Of a stretch of DNA of 64,000 bases, positions 8,583 through 17,710 are shown piece by piece. The notes under the pieces were generated by a model that saw only the letters and a program-made list of their open reading frames with translations, searched no databases and was not told the origin of the DNA. Position 1 is the stretch's first letter, and each line of letters begins with the position of its first letter. The translations under genes and the position numbers were made by a program. The DNA is from DASTFY01 sp963769115 (lineage in GTDB: Bacteria > Actinomycetota > Acidimicrobiia > Acidimicrobiales > Ilumatobacteraceae), in contig CAVYKN010000009.1 of the NCBI GenBank assembly GCA_963769115.1, positions 124,001-188,000 on the forward strand, read 5' to 3'.

Positions 8583-9698
8583 ATGAACTTTGCCTTCAGC
8601 GAGGAGCAGGAAGAGCTCCGCAAGACCGTCCGGTCCTTCCTCGACAGCAAGTCCCCCGAGACCGAGGTCCGGCGCCTCATGGACACCGAGGACGGGTACG
8701 ACCCCGCCGTCTGGTCCCAGATGGGTGAGCAGATGGGCCTCCAGGGCCTCGCCATCCCTGAGGAGTTCGGCGGCTCGGGCTACAGCTTCGTCGAGCTCGG
8801 AGTCGTGCTGGAGGAGATGGGCCGCGCCCTGCTCTGCGCGCCCTACTTCTCGACCGTCGTCCTCGCCGCCAACACGCTCCTCCAGAGCGGTGACGACGCG
8901 GCGAAGAAGGACTTCCTGCCGGGCATCGCGGCCGGCGAGACGATCGCCACGCTCGCCTACACCGAGCCCTCGGGCAAGTGGGACGAGAGCGGCGTCACCA
9001 TGGAGGCCACGCAGGACGGCGAAGGCTGGACGCTCAACGGCACCAAGATGTTCGTCCTCGACGGACACACGGCCGACCTGATCATCGTCGCCGCCCGCAC
9101 GGCTGGAGGCGTGAGCCTCTTCACCGTGGTCGGCGACGCCGACGGGCTCACCCGCACCGCGCTGTCCACGATGGACCAGACCCGCAAGCAGGCCAAGCTC
9201 GAGTTCGCCGGCACGCCCGCCCGCCTGCTCGGCACCGAGGGCCAGGGATGGGCCGTGCTGTCGACCGTGCTCGACCTCGCCGCGGTGGCGCTGGCGGCCG
9301 AGGAGGTCGGCGGCGGCCAGAAGGTCCTGGACATGGCCGTCGAGTACGCCAAGGTCCGGGTGCAGTTCGGCCGGCCCATCGGCTCGTTCCAGGCCATCAA
9401 GCACAAGTGCGCCGACATGCTCCTGGAGGTCGAGTCGGCCAAGTCCGCCGCCTACTACGGCATGTGGTGCGCGGCCGAGATGAACGACGAGCTCCCGTCG
9501 GTGGCCTCACTGGCCAAGGCCTACTGCTCGGAGGCCTACTTCCACGCCGCGGCGGAGAACATCCAGATCCATGGTGGCATCGGCTTCACCTGGGAGCACC
9601 CGGCCCACCTGTACTTCAAGCGGGCCAAGAGCTCCGAGCTGCTGTTCGGCGACCCGACCTACCACCGGGAGCTGCTGGCCCAGCGCATCGGCATCTGA
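8583..9698 (+). CDS. Acyl-CoA dehydrogenase (FadE-type)
   Basis: This 371-residue intact FAD enzyme is of the acyl-CoA dehydrogenase family, which introduces an alpha-beta double bond in acyl-CoA substrates. It has the N-terminal helical domain (FAFSEEQEELRKTVRSFL), the beta domain with AYTEPSGKWD, and the C-terminal domain with RVQFGRPIGSFQAIKHK and IQIHGGIGFTWEH..HLYFKRA. The last motif is common in subunits of the heterotetrameric acyl-CoA dehydrogenases that act on steroid side chains in actinobacteria. No partner subunit is next to it, so the substrate is open. Starting at the ATG places the conserved N terminus correctly. It may be controlled through the inverted repeat just upstream. 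Confidence 0.88.
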   Translation: MNFAFSEEQEELRKTVRSFLDSKSPETEVRRLMDTEDGYDPAVWSQMGEQMGLQGLAIPEEFGGSGYSFVELGVVLEEMGRALLCAPYFSTVVLAANTLLQSGDDAAKKDFLPGIAAGETIATLAYTEPSGKWDESGVTMEATQDGEGWTLNGTKMFVLDGHTADLIIVAARTAGGVSLFTVVGDADGLTRTALSTMDQTRKQAKLEFAGTPARLLGTEGQGWAVLSTVLDLAAVALAAEEVGGGQKVLDMAVEYAKVRVQFGRPIGSFQAIKHKCADMLLEVESAKSAAYYGMWCAAEMNDELPSVASLAKAYCSEAYFHAAAENIQIHGGIGFTWEHPAHLYFKRAKSSELLFGDPTYHRELLAQRIGI

Positions 9699-9709
9699 AT
9701 CGCACGTCG

Positions 9710-9731
9710 CGGGCCTCGCTCGCCAGGCCCG
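9710..9731. terminator. Possible bidirectional terminator hairpin
   Basis: CGGGCCT (9710-9716) and AGGCCCG (9725-9731) form a seven-base GC-rich stem with an eight-base loop. The hairpin lies between the convergent stops of the acyl-CoA dehydrogenase and galE. There is no clear U tract, as is common in high-GC actinobacteria. Confidence 0.4.
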
Positions 9732-9746
9732 ACGGGCCCCGCGGGA

Positions 9747-10725
9747 CTACTGCTCGAAGTGCGTCGAGTGCCACTGCCATGCGGTGGCGATGATCTCGTC
9801 GAGCTGCTGCGCCGGCTCCCAGCCCAGCGTCGACCTGACGAGGTCGTTGTCGGAGTACAGGCGCCACAGGGTCGCCCGGCCGGCGGCCGACGTAGACCCG
9901 GGGCACTTCGCGGCCGGTGACGCGCTCAGTGGCATCGATCACCTCTTGGACCGAGCGTGCCCACGCCGGTCCCGACGTTCAGCGCCACCGTCGCCGCCGC
10001 CCTCGGCGAGGTGATCCAGGGCCTTGACGTGCGCGTCGGCCAGGTCGTCCACGTGGATGTAGTCGCGGATGGCGGTGCCGTCGGGCGTGGGGTAGTCGGT
10101 GCCGAACACCTCCAGCGGCGGGCGCTTGCCGAGCATGGCCTTCATCGTGTGGGGGATGAGGTTCTGCGAGAAGTTCCAGTCCTCACCGATCGATCCGTCG
10201 GGCGCGGCGCCGGCGGCGTTGAAGTAGCGCAGGCTGACCGACGTGACGCCGAGGGTCCGGTCGTACCAGCCGAGCATCGACTCGATCGATGCGCTTGGTC
10301 TCGGCGTACACGCTCTCGGGACGCAGCGGAGCGTCCTCGCTCACGGGCACGTGCTCCGGCGTGCCGTACACGGAGCACGACGAGGAGAACACGATGTTCC
10401 GGACGTCCGACCGGTGCAGCGCCTCGATCAGGCGCTGGGAGCCGGCGACGTTGTTGGCGAAGTAGCGATCGGGCTGCTGCATCGACTCGCCGACGGCCTT
10501 CAGCGCCGCGAAGTGGATGCACGACGTCACGCCGTGGTCCTTGACCAGCTGGCGGACGAGCTCGACGTCGCCGATGTCGCCGATCACGAGGGGCGCCCCG
10601 AGGACAGCGTCCTTGTGGCCGAACTCCAGGGTGTCGAGGACCACCACGTCCCGCCCTTGCGAGCGGAGGAGGCGGACGGTGTGCGAGCCGATGTAGCCGG
10701 CGCCGCCGGTGACGAGCACGGTCAT
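9747..10725 (-). CDS. galE: UDP-glucose 4-epimerase, frame-broken
   Basis: This is an extended short-chain dehydrogenase that interconverts UDP-glucose and UDP-galactose and supplies galactosyl donors for surface glycans. It shows the NAD-binding start MTVLVTGGAGYIGSHT, the catalytic region SSSCSVYG followed by ESVYAETK, LRYFNAAGAAPDG, RDYIHVDDLADAH and the tail STLGWEP. The frame changes near 10,277, 9,990, 9,955 and 9,880, each by one surplus base, so the gene is likely intact in vivo. It is transcribed divergently from a small membrane-protein gene, with only 13 bases between the two starts. Confidence 0.85.
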
Positions 10726-10738
10726 GGCGGGCGAGCAT

Positions 10739-11224
10739 ATGGGCGGATCCCTCGTGGCTACCCTCGCCCCCGTGGCGCTGGTGGTTCTGATCCTCGTGCT
10801 GGCGGCCGTCACCGTTTTCGGCATCGCGGCCGTCACCGTCGGTAGGGAGGCCCGCCGCCTGGACGGCGTGGCGCCCCGGGCGGTGTATGTGCTGGACGAG
10901 GCCGTCGAGTTCGTCGCCGACACGCTGCCCCCCGGCGCCCAGGCCCGGCTCACCCACGACGACGTGCGGGTCCTGCTCCGGGCGCACATGGCGCAGCTCC
11001 GCCGCAAGGGCTTCCAGCCGCCCGTCGCGGTGGACCAGGTGCAGGAGATCGTGGACCCCGTCGTGATCGACGAGACCGACGCCGTCGCCTACCTGATCGG
11101 GCAGGCCGACGACCTGGGCATCGAGGTCACGGACGAGGACGTGGCCCACGTCGTCGAGGCCCACCTGGCATACCTCGACGCCATCGGCGCCGTCGGCCCG
11201 GAAGCGGATGAACCGGCCGCCTAG
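10739..11224 (+). CDS. Small single-span membrane protein of unknown function
   Basis: This 161-residue intact protein has one N-terminal transmembrane helix (residues about 8-33, LVVLILVLAAVTVFGIAAVTV) and a soluble acidic domain of about 125 residues. The soluble part has repeated amphipathic segments (HDDVRVLLRAHMAQLRRKGF, then DEDVAHVVEAHLAYLDAIG). I do not recognise a named domain. The stop TAG shares CTAG with the convergent gene's stop. Anchoring at the membrane with the bulk of the protein cytoplasmic is the simplest topology. Confidence 0.7.
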   Translation: MGGSLVATLAPVALVVLILVLAAVTVFGIAAVTVGREARRLDGVAPRAVYVLDEAVEFVADTLPPGAQARLTHDDVRVLLRAHMAQLRRKGFQPPVAVDQVQEIVDPVVIDETDAVAYLIGQADDLGIEVTDEDVAHVVEAHLAYLDAIGAVGPEADEPAA

Positions 11225-12030
11225 ATCATCATGTTGAGCTGATCGACGACTGCCTGGCCCCAGTCGCCCTCACCCGAGATCTCGATGCGCTCGGCTCTGT
11301 CGGCCGCGGTCTGGCGGCCGACGGCCAGGACGAGGAACGTCTCGGAGTCCATCGTCACGGTCACGTCCGGCGCGCCGGCACCGTCCAGGTCGATGACCTT
11401 CGCCCGGCCCTCCTCGACCAGCACCGGGACCGTCCGCTCGACCGGGCCGGAGAGGCGCAGGAGCGTGAGTGAACCCTCCGGCGCACCCGCTCGCTTGCCG
11501 ACGACGATCGGAAGGGTCCGCAGGAGCCGATCCGTCGTGTGCTCGGCCGGACCGCCATCGAGATGGCCCGGCTGTCCGACGGCGCGCCGGATGTCCTGCT
11601 CGTGCACCCAGCAGTCGAGGATCCGGATGGAGAGGAAGTCGAGCATGGTGCCCGGCCCTGTCGGGGTCATGGCGTCCTGCGCGAAGTACGCGTCGTCGGC
11701 GTTCCGCAGCGTGTCCACACGGAGATCGACCAACTCCTCGAGCTCGGAGAGGACCTCGGCGCCGGACTGAGCGCGCCGCATCTCCACCTCACGCTCGTTG
11801 AACTCGCCGATCGGGTTCCTCACGTGCGCCGATGGTTCGAGCTCGATCTCCGACAGCGGCAGACCCTGCAGCATCCGCTCGGTGCCGATGAGGTGGGAGA
11901 CATGGTCCTTGACCGTCCATGCCGGGCAGTCCGTGGGCAGCTCCCACTCCTCGTCCGAGAGCTGCTGGCCGACGGCGATCGTCGCCCTCAGGGTCTCCTC
12001 GAGCAGGTCGGTCGTGCGGCTGGCGTCCAT
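11221..12030 (-). CDS. Maleylpyruvate isomerase-family (mycothiol-dependent, DinB-like) protein
   Basis: This 269-residue intact protein belongs to the actinobacterial family named after mycothiol-dependent maleylpyruvate isomerase: an N-terminal DinB-like four-helix domain with metal ligands plus a C-terminal SCP2-like domain. The signature CPAWTVKDHVSHLIG (H46 the likely ligand) and DCWVHEQDIRRA (H143, with E144 and D146) are present. The C-terminal half (VTVTMDSETFLVLAVGRQ) is the lipid-binding-like domain. The ATG at 12030 matches the usual N terminus DLLEETL, so an in-frame start upstream is not preferred. The substrate is unknown. Confidence 0.82.
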   Translation of the reverse strand: MDASRTTDLLEETLRATIAVGQQLSDEEWELPTDCPAWTVKDHVSHLIGTERMLQGLPLSEIELEPSAHVRNPIGEFNEREVEMRRAQSGAEVLSELEELVDLRVDTLRNADDAYFAQDAMTPTGPGTMLDFLSIRILDCWVHEQDIRRAVGQPGHLDGGPAEHTTDRLLRTLPIVVGKRAGAPEGSLTLLRLSGPVERTVPVLVEEGRAKVIDLDGAGAPDVTVTMDSETFLVLAVGRQTAADRAERIEISGEGDWGQAVVDQLNMMI

Positions 12031-12079
12031 GCCGGCGGACCGTAACCGGACGAGGTTCCGGCCGCTATCGTCCGCCGCC

Positions 12080-12301
12080 ATGGAACGGCCGGCCCGGTTC
12101 GAGCACCAGCGCTACCTGGGCGACAAGCGCTCGCAGGTCGTGTACGACCTCGACCACTGGGACGATCCCGCGGTCATCGAGGAGCTGATGGCAGCCGAGA
12201 CGTTCCTGTGCTTCGGGCCGGACGAGCTGTCCGAGGCCCACAACCGCGGCTACCGGCTGGCCCGACCCGGTCGCCGGTCGCGTCGACGCTCGCCCCGTTG
12301 A
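12080..12301 (+). CDS. Small conserved actinobacterial protein
   Basis: This 73-residue protein starts ERPARFEHQRYLGDKRSQVVYDLDHWDD and ends in an arginine-rich tail. The pattern of R.FE...Y.GDKR.QVVYD followed by a short FGPD segment resembles a small actinobacterial family without known function, which is a recollection of the family rather than a search. The stop overlaps the TTG start of the next gene (TTGA), so the two are coupled. A surplus base near the C terminus cannot be excluded. Confidence 0.6.
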   Translation: MERPARFEHQRYLGDKRSQVVYDLDHWDDPAVIEELMAAETFLCFGPDELSEAHNRGYRLARPGRRSRRRSPR

Positions 12302-13060
12302 ACAACAGCTTCACCTCCGGCACGCTGACCCTCGCCTGCCACCTCGCCTTTCCCGCCGGGCGCCGGACCGCCGGGCTGCCCGCGCTGATCCTCTGCCACG
12401 GGTTCCCGCTCGGGCCGCTCGACGCCCGTCAGTCCGGCGGGACCTTCCCCGAGCTGATGGACCGCATCGCCAACGAGCTCGGCTGGGCGGCCATGACGTT
12501 CACGTTCCGCGGGTGCGGCCAGTCGAGCGGGGACTTCTCGCTCCAGGGCTGGATCGACGACCTGCGGGCGGCCATCGACCATCTCGAGAGCGTGGCGGAG
12601 CCCGACGGCGTCTGGCTGGTCGGGACCAACACCGGAGGCTCGTTGGCGGTGTGCGTCGGCGCCGAGGACGCGAGGGTCCGCGGCGTGGCGATGCTGGGCG
12701 CCCGGGCCGACTTCGACGACTGGGCCGCTCACCCGCGCCGCTTCCTCGAGCACGCGCGTGAGCTCGGAGCCATCCGCCATCCGGCCTTCCCCCCGTCGTT
12801 CGAGGCCTGGGCCAGGGAGTTCCGCCGCTTCCGGCCCCTGCCCGCGGCCCGGCGGCTGGCCCCGCGGCCACTCCTGGTCCTGCACGGCGAGGAGGACCCG
12901 TACGTCCCGGTGGTCGATGCCCGCCAGTTCGCCGAGTACCACGGGAGCGCCGAGCTGCGGCTGCTGCCCGGCGCCGGGCACCGGCTGCGTCACGATCCCC
13001 GGGCCATCGCCGTCCTGCATCGGCTGGCTCGACCGCCAGCGCACGGTCGTCCGCCACTAG
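12298..13060 (+). CDS. Alpha/beta-hydrolase-fold protein with Asn at the nucleophile position
   Basis: The protein has about 253 residues and shows the usual landmarks: oxyanion region LCHGFPLGP (33-41), strand and turn VWLVGTNTGGSLAV, acid LHGEEDPYVPV and base PGAGHRL. The nucleophile elbow, normally G-x-S-x-G, reads G109-T-N111-T-G113, so the serine is replaced by asparagine. It may be a non-hydrolytic member or use another mechanism. The TTG start overlaps the previous stop. One surplus base near 13,020 must be removed to reach the conserved tail GWLDRQRTVVRH. The last stop shares CTAG with the remnant on the other strand. Confidence 0.7.
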
Positions 13061-13170
13061 CCCGGGTCGATCACGCTGATCGAACGACTGCCGAAGTTGC
13101 CGACGAACAGGTGGTCGGTGCCGACGGCGATCTCGTCCGGCGCTGGCCCCGACGGGGATCGAGCGGCACT
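13057..13170 (-). pseudogene. C-terminal remnant of a beta-propeller (NHL/YVTN-like) protein
   Basis: The minus strand reads PDEIAVGTDHLFVGNFGS, then RSISVIDPG and a stop. This is one blade of the kind seen in YVTN/NHL propellers. It has no start codon: the frame is simply the continuation after the methyltransferase stop. It is best read as the leftover of a deleted gene. Confidence 0.5.
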
Positions 13171-13936
13171 TCAGCGGACGGCGGTGATCATGACGTGCCA
13201 GCCGATGGCCCGACCGAGGATGCGCCGGATCGGCAAGCGGCAGCTTGCGTGCACAACGGACCGAACCCGTACGTGAACGGGTAGGCGCAGGCCACGTCCA
13301 CCTTCGAGAAGTCCGCGAACAGGCGCCCGGCGCTGCCGCGGCTGAACGTGTAGACGACCGGGCAGTGGTCCTTGCGGTCGGCGCGGCGACTCGTAGGGCA
13401 GGCGCAGGACGCCGGTGCACGAGGTTCACGAGCGACCAGCGGTGGTAGAGCATCACGTAGCGCCGTGCCGCCGGGCCTCAGCACCCGATGGACCTCCTTC
13501 ACCGAGCGCTCGATGTCAGGCGTGTGGTGCAGCACACCGAAGGAGTAGACGGCGTCGAAGCTCTGCGTCGGCGAAGTCCAGGCCCTCGGCGTTGCCGAGC
13601 CGGAAGTCGATCGAGACGCCCGCGTGCGCCGCGAACTCGCGGGCGACCGTCGAGCGCGCTCTCGGTGAGATCCACCGCGGTGACGTCGAACCCGCACTTC
13701 GCCAGCTGGATGCTGTCGACCCCGATGCCGCAGCCGACCTCGAGCAGCCGGCCGTGGCTGCCGTGCAGCGAGGCGAAGAGCTCCTCCAGGTGGTAGTGCG
13801 TGCGGTAGCGCCGCTCCTCGATCTCCGTGAAGTAGGCGTCGGAGCCACGCTCCTCGGCCGTGTAGTACTCGTTGTTGACGTGGGACTCCCAGAAGTCCTT
13901 GACGTTCTCCACCGTGGGGGCGGGCTCGGTGGTCAT
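13171..13936 (-). CDS. Class I SAM-dependent methyltransferase, frame-broken
   Basis: This enzyme of about 250 residues has the SAM-binding motif LLEVGCGIGVDSIQLAKCG, the acidic loop VTAVDLTESAL, the post-motif SFDAVYSFGVLHHTPDIE and HRVLRPGG. It starts with MTTEPAPTVENVKDFWESH and ends WHVMITAVR. Its ATG overlaps the asnB stop by four bases, making it the last gene of a six-gene run. The frame changes about seven times (near 13,655, 13,570, 13,460, 13,400, 13,385 and twice near 13,260), consistent with surplus bases. The acceptor is probably a sugar or aglycone of the same pathway, by context only. Confidence 0.75.
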
Positions 13937-15827
13937 GACGTCGATCCTTTCACGAAGATGTCGCGCCAGAGCTCGACGCCGATCATCTGCCAGAGCATGA
14001 AGTAGTGCCAGCGGAGCCGGGGCGTGCGGGCGCGCCGCCAGCACCCTGCGCACGAACTCGGGGTTGAACACGCCGCGTCTCGGCCAGCCGCGCCGGCGTG
14101 AGCAGCTCGCGGGCCATCGTCCCGAGGTCCTTGTCGTACTGCTCGACCGGGTCGAACGTGAAGCCCCACTTCTTCTTGTCGAGCACCCGGTCGGGCAGGA
14201 CGCCGCGGAGCGCCTGCTTCAGCAGGCCCTTCATGCCCGCGCCGAAGCGGACGTGGTCGGGGATCCGGGCCACGAAGCGGACGAGCTCGAGGTCGAGGAA
14301 CGGCACCCGGGACTCGACGGAGTGGGCCATCGACATCGTGTCCTCGTTGTGGAGGAGGTCGCTGACCATCTTCGTGGCGAACTCCGCCCGCAGCACCTCG
14401 CCGGGCAGGGATCCGCCGACCGGTGAACAGCCCGTCGAACTCGCCTCTCGTCCTGGTCGTCAGCCGCTCGAGGAAGTCGGGCGTGTACACCCGCCGGAGC
14501 AGCGGCGCGTTGAAGTCCCAGGCGTTGCGCAGCAGCAGGTAGTGGCGGGCCGGGTCGCCGGCGGACGCCAGCCACTCGAGCCTGGCGGACGGCGAGGTCG
14601 AGCTGCGGCTGTCCGAGCGCCGCACCACGCCGGCCGGCCCAGTCCAGCACGGGCGCGAGACGCCGGAGCGCCGTCGCGGCGCGGCCCGGCCGGAGCCGCT
14701 CGGTACGGCCCAGGTAGCCGTAGATGTCGTAGCCCGCGAACAGCTCGTCGCCGCCCAGACCGGAGAGCGCCACCTTGACGTGCTCGCCGATGAAGCGGTG
14801 GAGCAGGTAGAGCTGGAGCGAGTTGACCTTCGGCTCCTCGGTGTGGCGGATGGCGTCGGCGCAGGTGCTTGAGCGCCGGCTCGTGCAGCACGACCTCGTG
14901 GTGGTCGGTCCCGTAGGTCTCGGCGACGAAGCGGGCGTCGTCCAGCTCGTCGGTGGGCTCGCCGAAGCCGAGGCTGAACGTCTTGATCGTGCCCGTCCCG
15001 CTCTGGCGGAGCATCGCCACGATCGAGCTCGAGTCGATGCCGCCGGACAGCGACACGCCGACGCGGCACGTCCGACAGCAGCTGGCGCTGGTCACGGCCT
15101 GCCGGAGTGGTGGCGGATCCCTTCGAGTCCAGTCGGCCAGCCGAAGGCGCCTCGTCGGGCGTCCCAGTCGACCGTCGCGTACGGGTACTGGCGCGAGCTC
15201 GCCGTCGGCCACCTCGAGCACGTGGCCGGGCGGCAGGCGTCGGATGCCGCGGAAGAACGTGCGCTCGCCGGGGACGTAGCGGACGTTCATGGCCAGGTGG
15301 AGGCTGGCCTCGTCGAGCTCGGCGTGCCACGAGACCGCTGGCCAGGACGGCCTTGGCCTCGGAGCCGAACGCCAGGCGGCTCCCGTCCTCGCTGTAGACC
15401 AGCGGCTTCACGCCGATCGGGTCGCGGACCAGGAACAGCTTGCGGCGGGCGCGGTCGTAGAGGGCGAAGGCGAAGATGCCGTTCAGGCGGGAGGCGAACC
15501 CGATGCCCTCGTCCTCGTAGAGGTGAGGCAGGAGCTCGGTGTCGCAGGTGGTGTGGAGGCGGTGGCCGCGCTCGCAGCACGTAGCGCGCGCAGCTCGGGG
15601 TAGTTGTAGGTCTCGCCGTTGTAGACGACGACGACCGAGCCGTCCTCGTTGCTCATCGGCTGCGCGCCGCCGGGGACGTCGAGGATGGCCAGCCGCCGAT
15701 TGCCGAGGCAGACGCCGTCGCCGACGAAGAAGCCGTCGCCGTCCGGACCGCGGTGCGCGATGGTGTCGGTCATGGCGCGGATCAGGTCCGCGTCGCCGAA
15801 GCCGACCGTGCCGGCGATGCCGCACAT
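13933..15827 (-). CDS. asnB: Asparagine synthase (glutamine-hydrolysing)-like amidotransferase, frame-broken
   Basis: The N terminus MCGIAGTVGF, with catalytic Cys2, is the class II glutamine amidotransferase domain (HRGPDGDGFF, YNGETYN). The C-terminal part is the AMP-forming synthetase domain with P-loop GVSLSGGIDSSS and the tail KKKWGFTFDP. In glycan clusters such proteins often amidate uronic acids or similar substrates instead of aspartate, and the neighbours support that role here, but it is inference. At least six frame changes occur (near 15,590 twice, 15,340, 15,140, 14,870, 14,600 and downstream). The start lies 27 bases after the DUF354 stop, and the stop overlaps the next ATG. Confidence 0.82.
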
Positions 15828-15854
15828 CAGGCGCTCAGGCCGCCGTCTCGCACG

Positions 15855-16905
15855 TCAGGCCGCCTGCCCGAAGCCGGACTCGAAGTAGTCGACCATCCAG
15901 CGCGGTGACGTCGATCTTCTCGTCGAGCAGCTGCTCGCGGGCTCGTGCCCCGAACGCCCGGGGGATCGTCGGCCAGGAGCTCCTCGACCGTGGCGACGGC
16001 CTCGTCGTACTGGTCCTCGGTGAAGTGGCGCACCAGTCCGTAGCGGCGCTCCTCGTCGTCGGTGTACCCGCGGCCGGTGGTGGCGATGAACACGGCGGGG
16101 ACGCCGAGCACCGCGGCCTCGGAGGACATGGTGGCCGACTCGCCGACCACCAGCTGGGCGTGGGCCATGAGGTGGTGGATGTCCTCGACCGGGCCCGGTG
16201 AGCTCGCAGCGGCGCGAGGTCGGGCGGCAGGGCCGCCTCGGAGGACAGCAGCACGCGCCCGTGCCGGTGCAGCGTCTCGACGAGGTCACGCTTCTGGCCC
16301 GCGGTCAGGCCCTTCTCCTTGCGGTCGTGCACGGCCTGCCAGGACACGAAGCGCACGACGACGAACGGCTCGTCGGGCGCCGACGCCGAACGCGGCCAGC
16401 CGATCGCGGGTCGGGCCGGAAGCGGCTCGGGATGGAGGTAGGCCAGCTCGTGGTAGCCGGCGTACGTGCGATGGCGTCCCGCGCACCTTGCCCTGGTAGC
16501 AGTCCGGCGTGCACACGCTGTGGGCGAGCGGGTAGGTGAACCAGTTGGTCTGCCGGGCGAACTCGGTGTCGTAGAAGACGACCGCCGGGACCCGCCGGAC
16601 GGCGCCGGCCACCGCGATGGACGGGCCCATGATGCCGGTCATGACGTCGGGCCGGAACCGCTTCATCACCCTCAGCAGCCGGCGCGGTGCGCTGGGACAT
16701 CTCGGTGACCATGCCCGACGCGCGCCGGTGCCGCTGCGTCGAGAGCTGCTCGTACGGGAGGCCGTACTCGCTCGAGGAGCTCGAGCGAGCGGTCCTTCTC
16801 CCGGGCGGTGATGAGGAGCTCGTGCCCGCGCTCGGTCATCTCGCCGTGGAAGTTGCGGAAGAAGTGGACGTGGGCGGGGTGGAGGATGTCGATGAGGATC
16901 CGCAC
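15855..16905 (-). CDS. DUF354-family protein (GT-B/epimerase-like fold), frame-broken
   Basis: The N terminus RILIDILHPAHVHFFRNFHGEM..RGHELLITAREKD is the hallmark of DUF354, a family with the fold of UDP-GlcNAc 2-epimerase/GT-B enzymes found in archaeal and bacterial surface-glycan clusters. Later landmarks are MGPSIAVAGAV, FYDTEFARQTN and the donor-site-like VVGESATMSSEAAVLGVPAVF. The biochemical activity of the family is not established to my knowledge. The GTG start lies three bases past the upstream methyltransferase stop. Frame changes occur near 16,740, 16,680, 16,480, 16,385, 16,190, 15,960 and 15,900, each consistent with surplus bases. Confidence 0.75.
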
Positions 16906-16908
16906 CGG

Positions 16909-17710
16909 TCAGCCGCCCTCCGCCGAGCCGCCGGCCGGGCGGACCGCGGTGGCCAGCACGCCCGCACCCCAGCGCCGGCTTGGAGCACTTGCCCGAGCCA
17001 AGAGACGGCGAGGAGCACCGGGAAGGCGAGGGCGTAGAGGCCCTTGCGGCGCTGGTCGGCGCCGCTGATGACGTACGAGATGTTGTTGGTGACCGTCTCC
17101 AGCAGGCCGTAGGTGGCCTGGTGGGACGTCACCTCGAACCCGGCGGCCTCGAGCTTGGCCACGAGCTCGTCGGCCCGGTAGCCGGGACGGACGTGGCCGG
17201 GCACGTCGAAGTTCACCCGCCGCCCGAAGACGAACCAACGCCGCTCGTAGCCGGGGACGTGGACGACCAGACGGCCCCCGGGCCGCAGCGAGTCCCGGCA
17301 GCGCCCGCATGGCGCTGACGTCGTCCTCGACGTGCTCGAGGTTGTCGACGCTGACCACCAGGTCGAACTGCTCGTCGAAGCCGAGCTGCGTCACGTCGCG
17401 CACGTCGAACCGGCACCGCGTCAGCCCGGCCAGCGCCGCCACCTCGTTGGCACGCGCGACGACGTCCGGGTCGCTGTCCACGCCGAGCACCTCGGCCTCG
17501 GGATGGCGCTTCGCGAGCTCGTAGGAGAACACGCCCGGGCCCGAGCCGGCGTCGAGGATCTTGCGGTAGTCGCCGTCCGTGGCGGGGAGCACCCGCCGCA
17601 ACCGGATGCGCAGCCCGTTGGCCGGGGCGCCCAGGATGCGGGCGTAGAGCGCGCTCGAAGCGGCTGCGTGACGGGTCGAGCGCCAGCTCCCGGCCTGGGA
17701 ACCCTCTCAT
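16909..17710 (-). CDS. SAM-dependent methyltransferase with C-terminal hydrophobic segment, frame-broken
   Basis: The SAM motif ILDAGSGPGVFSYELAKRHP, the acidic loop GVDSDPD and VVSVDNLEHVEDD identify a class I methyltransferase. The C-terminal part (YGLLETVTNNISYVI, then LYALAFPVLLAVSWLG) is hydrophobic and may sit on the membrane, as in methyltransferases acting on lipid-linked glycans. The ATG overlaps the stop of the upstream gene (ATGA). Frame changes occur near 17,640, 17,295 and 16,970. Confidence 0.72.

Noticed and set aside
8220..9404. Continuous minus-strand frame that would join the antitoxin to sequence antisense to the acyl-CoA dehydrogenase
   Set aside because: Only the last 92 residues match an antitoxin. 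The rest is antisense of a well-conserved enzyme.
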